From Peterkaempfera bronchialis (GTDB taxonomy: Bacteria > Actinomycetota > Actinomycetes > Streptomycetales > Streptomycetaceae), in NCBI RefSeq assembly GCF_003258605.2, contig NZ_CP031264.1:3534001-3598000 (forward strand): a DNA stretch of 64,000 nt. The letters are read 5' to 3'. Position numbers and translations under genes: made by a program. Numbering within the stretch: the first letter of the stretch is position 1; each line of letters starts with the position of its first letter. A model generated the notes under the pieces. It did not search any database. It saw nothing but the letters and a program-made list of their open reading frames with translations, and was not told the DNA's origin. This document shows positions 58,582-64,000 of this stretch, in pieces.

Positions 58582-59676
58582 GTGTCGTCAGTTATCACCA
58601 CGGACAGCCTCACCAAGAGGTTCCCCCGGGTCACCGCCCTCGACCGGCTCACCGTCGATGTCCAGCCAGGCGTCGTCGGCCTGGTCGGATCCAACGGCGC
58701 GGGCAAGTCCACGCTGATCAAGATCCTGCTCGGGCTGGCCCCCGCCACCTCCGGCACCGCCCGGGTCCTGGGCCTGGACGTCGCCACCGAGGGGCCCGCC
58801 ATCCGCGAGCGGGTGGGCTATATGCCGGAGCACGACTGCCTGCCGCCGGATGTGTCGGCCACCGAGTTCGTCGTCCATATGGCGCGGATGTCGGGGCTGC
58901 CCGCCGCCGCCGCCCGCGAGCGCACCGCCGACACGCTGCGCCACGTGGGTCTGTACGAGGAGCGCTACCGCCCCATCGGCGGCTACTCCACGGGCATGAA
59001 GCAGCGGGTCAAGCTCGCCCAGGCGCTGGTCCACGACCCGCAGCTGGTGCTGCTGGACGAGCCCACCAACGGCCTGGACCCGGTCGGCCGCGACGACATG
59101 CTGGGCCTGATCCGCCGGATCCACAGCGACTTCGGCATCTCCGTGCTGGTCACCTCGCACCTGCTGGGCGAGCTGGAGCGGACCTGCGACCACCTGGTGG
59201 TCATCGACGGCGGGCAACTGCTGCGCTCCTCCTCCACCGCCTCCTTCACCGAGGCCACCCAGGTGCTGGCCATCGAGGTCACCGACGACGAGGAGCACCC
59301 CGGGACCGACTCCGACGCCGCCGTGCGCGACCGCCTCACCGCCGCCGGCCTCACCGTGCGGTCCGACGGCGCGGGCACCGGCGGCACGGGGTCCGGCGGG
59401 AGCGAACTCGGCGGCCGGATCATGCTGGTGGAGATCGAGGACGACGACACCTACGACACCGTCATCAGCACCGTCGCCGACCTCGGCCTCGGCCTGGTCC
59501 GCATGGAGCAGCGCCGCCACCGGGTCGTGGAGATCTTCAACGACGCCCCGGACGCCCCCGACGCCCCGGCTGCCCCTGACGCCCCTGGCACTGCGACCGC
59601 GCCGGCCGCCCTGGCCGCCGCCACCTCCAGCCCCGACCCGCAGGAAGGGGGGCCCGCAGATGCCGGTGCCGCCTGA
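58582..59676 (+). CDS. ABC exporter ATP-binding protein 1
   Basis: ATPase of 364 aa. It has Walker A GSNGAGKST, signature YSTGMKQRVKLAQAL, Walker B LVLLDEPTNGLDP and H-loop VTSHLL. An extended C-terminal regulatory region (about 220-310) is followed by an Asp/Ala/Pro tail (DAPDAPDAPAAPDAP). The GTG start is probably leaderless. It is the first of four genes alternating ATPase, permease, ATPase, permease. Its end overlaps the permease by 17 bases. The substrate is unknown. Confidence 0.93.
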   Translation: MSSVITTDSLTKRFPRVTALDRLTVDVQPGVVGLVGSNGAGKSTLIKILLGLAPATSGTARVLGLDVATEGPAIRERVGYMPEHDCLPPDVSATEFVVHMARMSGLPAAAARERTADTLRHVGLYEERYRPIGGYSTGMKQRVKLAQALVHDPQLVLLDEPTNGLDPVGRDDMLGLIRRIHSDFGISVLVTSHLLGELERTCDHLVVIDGGQLLRSSSTASFTEATQVLAIEVTDDEEHPGTDSDAAVRDRLTAAGLTVRSDGAGTGGTGSGGSELGGRIMLVEIEDDDTYDTVISTVADLGLGLVRMEQRRHRVVEIFNDAPDAPDAPAAPDAPGTATAPAALAAATSSPDPQEGGPADAGAA

Positions 59677-60562
59677 GGCCGCAGCCGCACCCCCCAGGTC
59701 CGGGGTGATCCACAACATCGGCTACCGCAACTACACCGGCCCCCGGCTGGGCCGTGGCTACGCCACCCGCTCCCTCCTGGTGCACAGCCTCCGCGGCGCC
59801 TACGGCCTCGGCCGCTCGGCGAAGTCCAAGGTGCTGCCGATGGTGCTGCTCGCGGCGATGTGCCTGCCCGCCCTGATCCTGGTCGCACTGGCGGTCTCCC
59901 TGGACCGGGACGAGCTGCCGGTGGACCCCGCCGCCTATGTCTCCAACACCAGCACCCTGCTCGGCCTCTTCCTCGCCGCCCAGGCACCGGTGGCGCTCTC
60001 CCGCGACCTGCGGTTCATGACCGTGCCGCTCTACTTCTCCCGGCCGCTCACCCGCACCGACTACGTACGGGCCAAGTTCGGCGCGATGACCGCAGCCCTG
60101 CTGGTCCTGACCGCCCTGCCGGTCGTCATCCTCTACGCGGGCGCGCTGCTGGCCGGCATGGACGTCGGCCACAACACCGCGCAGGCCCTCTACGGCCTGG
60201 GCACCGCACTGCTCTACTCCGTGCTGTACGCGGCCATCGGCCTGCTGGTCGCCGCCACCACCCCGCGACGCGGCTTCGGCGTCGCGGCGATCATCGGCGT
60301 ACTGATCGTCTCCACCAGCGTGGCCGGGATCGCCTGGGCGCTCTTCCACAGCAGCGGCCACGCGGCCGCCGCCAACTGGGCCGGGCTGCTCTCCCCGTCC
60401 ACCCTGGTCGACTCGCTCTCCACCTGGCTCTTCCGGCTGCCGCACAGCGCCGGGCCGAGCTGGCCGCCGTCCACCGGCGCGGGTGTCGTCTTCCTCGCCG
60501 AGTTCGCCGTGATCACCGCCGCCGCGTATGCGCTGCTGCTGCGCCGCTACCGGAAGTTCTGA
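59660..60562 (+). CDS. ABC-2-type permease 1
   Basis: Membrane protein of 300 aa with about six spans from residue 55 on (KVLPMVLLAAMCLPALILVA; LYSVLYAAIGLLVAATTPRR). The N-terminal segment IHNIGYRNYTGPRLGRGYAT is characteristic of permeases paired with this type of ATPase in actinomycetes. Start ATG 59660 overlaps the ATPase gene by 17 bases; GGAAGGGG lies upstream. It probably works with one or both ATPases of the operon. Confidence 0.88.
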   Translation: MPVPPEAAAAPPRSGVIHNIGYRNYTGPRLGRGYATRSLLVHSLRGAYGLGRSAKSKVLPMVLLAAMCLPALILVALAVSLDRDELPVDPAAYVSNTSTLLGLFLAAQAPVALSRDLRFMTVPLYFSRPLTRTDYVRAKFGAMTAALLVLTALPVVILYAGALLAGMDVGHNTAQALYGLGTALLYSVLYAAIGLLVAATTPRRGFGVAAIIGVLIVSTSVAGIAWALFHSSGHAAAANWAGLLSPSTLVDSLSTWLFRLPHSAGPSWPPSTGAGVVFLAEFAVITAAAYALLLRRYRKF

Positions 60563-60580
60563 CAGGGAGTCAGCCAGACC

Positions 60581-61498
60581 ATGGCCACCATCAGCATCGA
60601 CGGCGTCTCCCGCTGGTTCGGCAACGTCGTCGCCGTCAACGACATCTCCGTACGGATCGGGCCCGGCGTCACCGGCCTGCTCGGCCCCAACGGCGCCGGC
60701 AAGTCCACCCTCATCCATATGATGAGCGGCTTCCTGGCGCCCTCCGCCGGGACCGTCACCCTGGACGGACAGCCCATCTGGCGCAACCAGCAGACCTACC
60801 GGCAGATCGGCCTGGTCCCCGAGCGGGAGTCGATGTACGACTTCCTCACCGGCTGGCAGTTCGTGCTGGCCAACGCCGAACTGCACGGCCTCCCCGACCC
60901 CGGCGCCGCCGCCGCCCGGGCCCTGGCCACCGTGGAGATGGAGTACGCCCAGGACCGGAAGACCGGCACCTACTCCAAGGGCATGAAGCAGCGGGTCAAG
61001 ATGGCCTCCGCCCTGGTCCACGACCCGGCGGTACTCCTCCTCGACGAGCCGTTCAACGGCATGGACCCCCGCCAGCGCCTCCACCTGATGGAACTGCTGC
61101 GCCGCTTCGGCGCCGAGGGCCGCACCGTGCTCTTCTCCTCCCACATCCTGGAGGAGGTCGAGCAGCTCGCCCGCCATATCGAGGTGGTCGTCGCCGGCCG
61201 CCACGCCGCCTCCGGCGACTTCCGCCGCATCCGCCGGCTGATGACCGACCGCCCGCACCGCTACCTGGTCCGCTCCAGCGACGACCGGGCCCTGGCCGCC
61301 GCCCTGATCGCCGACGCCTCCACCAGCGGCATCGAACTCGACCGCCAGGAGAACGCGTTGCGTATCCAGGCCGTCGACTTCCACCGCTTCGCCCGGCTGC
61401 TGCCGCGCGTCGCCAAGGAGGCCGGCATCCGGCTGTACACCGTCTCCCCGGCCGACGAGTCGCTGGAGAGCGTCTTCTCCTACCTCGTCGCCTCCTGA
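60581..61498 (+). CDS. ABC exporter ATP-binding protein 2
   Basis: ATPase of 305 aa. It has Walker A GPNGAGKST, signature YSKGMKQRVKMASAL, Walker B VLLLDEPFNGMDP and H-loop FSSHILEEVE. A C-terminal region of about 85 residues follows the nucleotide-binding domain. CAGGGAG lies upstream of the ATG. It is separated by 18 bases from permease 1 and pairs with permease 2. The two ATPases share signature and layout and look like ancient duplicates. Confidence 0.93.
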   Translation: MATISIDGVSRWFGNVVAVNDISVRIGPGVTGLLGPNGAGKSTLIHMMSGFLAPSAGTVTLDGQPIWRNQQTYRQIGLVPERESMYDFLTGWQFVLANAELHGLPDPGAAAARALATVEMEYAQDRKTGTYSKGMKQRVKMASALVHDPAVLLLDEPFNGMDPRQRLHLMELLRRFGAEGRTVLFSSHILEEVEQLARHIEVVVAGRHAASGDFRRIRRLMTDRPHRYLVRSSDDRALAAALIADASTSGIELDRQENALRIQAVDFHRFARLLPRVAKEAGIRLYTVSPADESLESVFSYLVAS

Positions 61499-61550
61499 CC
61501 TCCGTCGCCTCCCGACCGACCCCCACCCGCCCAGGGAAAGGCCCACCACC

Positions 61551-62267
61551 GTGAACCCGACCGTCGCCAGGCTGACCGTACGCGGCCTGCTGGGGCGCCG
61601 CCGCGGCGTCCTGCTGCTGGTCGTCCCCGCGCTGCTGCTGCTCCTCGCGGTGCTGGTGCGGGTCGCCAACGGGAAGGACCAGGACATCGCCGTCCAGGTC
61701 CTCGGCACCCTCGCCCTCGGCACCCTGGTCCCGCTGCTCGGCCTGATCGCCGGCACCGGCGCCATCTCCTCCGAGATCGACGACGGCTCCATCGTCTATC
61801 TGCTGGCCAAGCCGCAGCCCCGCTGGAAGATCATCGTCACCAAGCTGGTGGTCGCCGTCGGCTGCACCACCGCCTTCGCGGCTCTGCCCACCTTCCTGGC
61901 CGGGCTGATCCTCTACGGCACCACCGACGGGCTGGCCATCGGCTACGGTCTGGGCGCGCTGGTGGCCGGTGCGGCCTACAGCGCGGTCTTCCTGCTGCTC
62001 GGCGTGGCCACCAGGCACGCCGTGGTGGTCGGCCTGATGTACTCCCTCATCTGGGAGAGCCTGGTCGGCAACTTCGTGCACGGCGCCCGCACCCTCTCCG
62101 TCCAGCAGTGGGGCCTCTCGCTCGCCAAGGCGGTCGCCGAGCCCGGCGTGATCACCGCCGATGTCTCGCTCTCGGTCGCCGTCCCGCTGCTGCTGCTGGT
62201 CACCCTGGCCGCCACCGCCTTCGCCTCGGTACGGCTGGCCGGGCTCACCCTGGCCGGCGAGGAGTAA
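61551..62267 (+). CDS. ABC-2-type permease 2
   Basis: Membrane protein of 238 aa with six hydrophobic segments. It begins with the cytosolic VARLTVRGLLGRRRGVLLLV and includes GTGAISSEIDDGSIVYLLAKPQ, typical of ABC-2 permeases. It is shorter than permease 1 and lacks its N-terminal lead. GTG 61551 follows a 52-base gap with GGGAAAGG upstream. Last gene of the exporter operon. Confidence 0.88.
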   Translation: MNPTVARLTVRGLLGRRRGVLLLVVPALLLLLAVLVRVANGKDQDIAVQVLGTLALGTLVPLLGLIAGTGAISSEIDDGSIVYLLAKPQPRWKIIVTKLVVAVGCTTAFAALPTFLAGLILYGTTDGLAIGYGLGALVAGAAYSAVFLLLGVATRHAVVVGLMYSLIWESLVGNFVHGARTLSVQQWGLSLAKAVAEPGVITADVSLSVAVPLLLLVTLAATAFASVRLAGLTLAGEE

Positions 62268-62300
62268 CCCCGGCCGAATCCAGGGTCCACGTCGACCGGA

Positions 62301-62314
62301 ATATATTCGCTTGC
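62301..62314. promoter_or_regulatory. AT-rich palindrome upstream of the secreted EEP gene
   Basis: GAATATATTC is a perfect 10-bp palindrome in an otherwise GC-rich 103-base gap before the secreted endonuclease-like gene. It includes a -10-like TATATT and could be a promoter or operator. Confidence 0.45.
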
Positions 62315-62370
62315 CCCTGCTCTGCTGCCGTGGTAGAAACTCGCGGAAGTCTTCACATCTGGGGGGTAGG

Positions 62371-63345
62371 ATGAAGAAATACTTTTCGGTCATTCCGGCG
62401 GTGCTGGCCCTGGCCTTTGCCGGATCGACGGTGGCACAGGCGGAGATAACGGATCCATCGGCGGCGCCGGGGGTTCGCATGCTGACGCTCAACTCCTGCG
62501 GCATCACCTGTGCGTACCCCACGCTCTCCACCACCAATGCGAATTCCGCAGCGGGCGACTGGGCGACCAACACCGCCCATGCAATGGACAACTGGGATGC
62601 CGACGCGGTGATGCTCACCGAGGTCTGCTACGGCCAGTACGCGGCCCTGAAGACCAGGATGGCGTCGCCGCGCACCGGCTCCTACACGGACAACGACACC
62701 TATGACGCGGAGTGGTACACGCCCGGTGGGCGGGAGTCGGCCGGGTGCGGCCGCTGGGGGACCGACCACCGGTTCGGGCTCGCCGTGCTGGTGAAGGGCG
62801 GGTCGGACGCCATCACCGAAAGGCTGACGAAGTACCTCACCCTGGACCCGGCCGATTCCAACCAGAACAACCACCGGGGGATACTCTGCGCCAAAGCGAA
62901 GATTGACGGCAAGAACGCCATGACATGCGTGACCCACCCCAGCCAGGTATCCGTCGCGGGCCGGACCAAGCAGATCCAGGAGGCGCTGGCCGCCGTGCAG
63001 AGCTGGGCCGGTACGACGCCGGTCATCCTCGGCGGCGATTTCAATGCGCAGCCCCTCGACCAGGAAATGGGATTGCTGTACTCGTCGGCCCACCCCGGCG
63101 GCACCGGCCAGTTCTCGGAGGTCGACGAGACCGACCAGCGGTACTTCGCCGCCTCCTGCGCCGGGAAGTCCATCTGCCGTTCCGGAGAGGACACCTTCGG
63201 GTCGACCGCGGCGAACTCCAAGAAGATCGACTACATTTTCGCCACCACCGCCCACTTCAAGGACTTCTACGGCGACGCCGCCCAGCGGGACATCGTGAAC
63301 TGGTCCGACCACAGTCTGCTGCGCGGGGCAGCCGCCTGGCGCTAG
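62371..63345 (+). CDS. Secreted endonuclease/exonuclease/phosphatase-family protein
   Basis: Protein of 324 aa. The signal peptide MKKYFSVIPAVLALAFAGS likely ends near AQA. The mature part has the EEP fold: MLTLNSCGITCAYP (Asn), AVMLTEVCYGQY (Glu), VILGGDFNAQPLD (Asp, Asn) and NWSDHSLLRG (Asp-His). These are the usual catalytic and metal residues, so activity on nucleic acid or phosphoesters is likely. Several Cys could form disulfides outside the cell. GGGGGG lies before ATG 62371. Codon use is less GC-biased than in neighbours (AAG AAA TAC TTT TCG at the start), a hint of separate origin. Confidence 0.85.
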   Translation: MKKYFSVIPAVLALAFAGSTVAQAEITDPSAAPGVRMLTLNSCGITCAYPTLSTTNANSAAGDWATNTAHAMDNWDADAVMLTEVCYGQYAALKTRMASPRTGSYTDNDTYDAEWYTPGGRESAGCGRWGTDHRFGLAVLVKGGSDAITERLTKYLTLDPADSNQNNHRGILCAKAKIDGKNAMTCVTHPSQVSVAGRTKQIQEALAAVQSWAGTTPVILGGDFNAQPLDQEMGLLYSSAHPGGTGQFSEVDETDQRYFAASCAGKSICRSGEDTFGSTAANSKKIDYIFATTAHFKDFYGDAAQRDIVNWSDHSLLRGAAAWR

Positions 63346-63365
63346 GCGGCGCCGAGCCAGTACCG

Positions 63366-64000
63366 CTAGCCGAGCACCCGGTCGCGGCCGGCGCCGAAGC
63401 CGGCCAGCGCGGCCACCGCGCAGAGCAGCAGCATCAGCGCCAGCGGCACCGTCCAGCCGCCGGTCGCCTGGTGCAGCGCGCCCGCCGCCACCGGGCCGGA
63501 CGCGGCCACCAGATAGCCGACGGTCTGCGTCATGCCCGAGAGCTGCGCGGCCACCGCCGAGCCGCCCGCCCGCAGCACGATGAAGGAGAGGCCCAGGCCC
63601 AGCGAACCGCCCTGCGCCACCCCCAGCAGCAGCGCGCACACCCATGCCCATGCCCCGGCGCCGGGTGCCACCAGCAGTCCGGCGATGCCGAGCGCATTGA
63701 GCGTCACCATGGCCACCGCCAAGCCCCGCTGACGGCGCATCCGCCCCGCCAGCAGCGGCACCGCGAACGCCCCGGCCACCTGCACCAGGTTGCTGAAGGC
63801 GAAGACCAGGCCCGCCGTGCCCCGGTCCATGCCGTGGTCGGCCAGGATCGTCGGCATCCAGGCCACCAGCGAGTAGACCAGCAGCGACGAGATGCCCATG
63901 AAGACGCTGATCTGCCAGGCCGTCACGGAGCGCCACACCCGTACCACCGGGGCGGCGCCCGCCACCGGGGAACCGGCCGCCGCCCCGGCCCGGCCGCGCA
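63366..64000 (-). CDS. MFS transporter, CynX/NimT-like (5' part outside window)
   Basis: The C-terminal ~210 residues of a major facilitator transporter. Six hydrophobic segments correspond to helices 7-12, starting ITAWQISVFMGISS-like (VTAWQISVFMGISSLLVYSL), with AWMPTILADHGMDRGTAGLV typical of the CynX/NimT cyanate- and nitroimidazole-type branch. The stop is TAG at 63366. The gene runs off the end of the window, so the start and N-terminal half are not seen. The substrate is unknown. Confidence 0.88.
   Translation of the reverse strand, partial: RGRAGAAAGSPVAGAAPVVRVWRSVTAWQISVFMGISSLLVYSLVAWMPTILADHGMDRGTAGLVFAFSNLVQVAGAFAVPLLAGRMRRQRGLAVAMVTLNALGIAGLLVAPGAGAWAWVCALLLGVAQGGSLGLGLSFIVLRAGGSAVAAQLSGMTQTVGYLVAASGPVAAGALHQATGGWTVPLALMLLLCAVAALAGFGAGRDRVLG

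Overview
The window is chromosomal DNA of a high-GC actinomycete, almost certainly Streptomycetaceae (Streptomyces or a close relative). Supporting signs are strong third-position G/C use, many GTG starts, GTGA/ATGA start-stop overlaps, leaderless promoters, and family-typical genes: DUF5326 and DUF5819/HTTM proteins, a BkdR-type Lrp regulator beside a branched-chain dehydrogenase operon, and cydABCD behind a Rex operator. A perfect 14-bp parS core (21195-21208) inside bkdC suggests the region lies in the chromosome core within reach of oriC. All calls come from reading the sequence; no database search was run.

Layout. 1-5.3 kb: tRNA-Leu(CAG) with a terminator, a NarL-type two-component pair, a lysyl-phosphatidylglycerol-synthase-like membrane protein and a rhomboid-like membrane protein. 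5.2-11.6 kb: a small anti-sigma-type ATPase, a MarR regulator, a large PAS/GAF/SpoIIE/HATPase phosphatase whose 3' end is a 16-bp minisatellite, a J-domain protein, a rhodanese and a GNAT acetyltransferase. 11.6-14.9 kb: a DUF5819-HTTM pair, a decayed BRO antirepressor fragment and a TrmH-type RNA methyltransferase. 14.9-22 kb: paaN, a TetR regulator, a BkdR-type Lrp regulator and the bkdABC operon. The same ACCGA-N4-TCGGT motif lies upstream of both paaN and bkdA.

22-30.8 kb: MerR-thioredoxin pair, flavohaemoglobin-like protein, NUDIX hydrolase, 4-TM holin-like protein, cupin, tenA, DUF5326, flotillin with NfeD-like partner, and a His-rich YibE/F protein. 30.8-38.8 kb: TPP riboswitch and thiC, an intact BRO antirepressor, a repeat-tailed membrane protein, a metallophosphoesterase, a LacI regulator and a hisC-type aminotransferase. 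38.8-46.5 kb: a lipoprotein facing an operon of MacA-like adaptor, ABC ATPase and MacB-like permease, then an anchored DUF5666-like protein and an OmpR/HK pair. 46.5-52.9 kb: Rex operator, cydA, cydB and a fused cydDC with an apparent one-base frameshift.

52.9-64 kb: HAD phosphatase; an F420-type luciferase-like oxidoreductase whose first 216 bp occur twice, flanking a VapBC-type toxin-antitoxin module; three tandem anchored proteins, two apparently frameshifted; a four-gene ABC exporter operon; a secreted endonuclease/exonuclease/phosphatase-fold protein; and the end of an MFS transporter cut by the window edge. No CRISPR array, rRNA gene, transposase or integrase was seen. The most unusual stretches are the duplicated-gene/TA islet (53.8-55.9 kb), the minisatellite tail over the MarR control region (6.4-6.7 kb), the BRO remnant (13.9-14.2 kb) and the trio of anchored proteins (56.1-58.5 kb).
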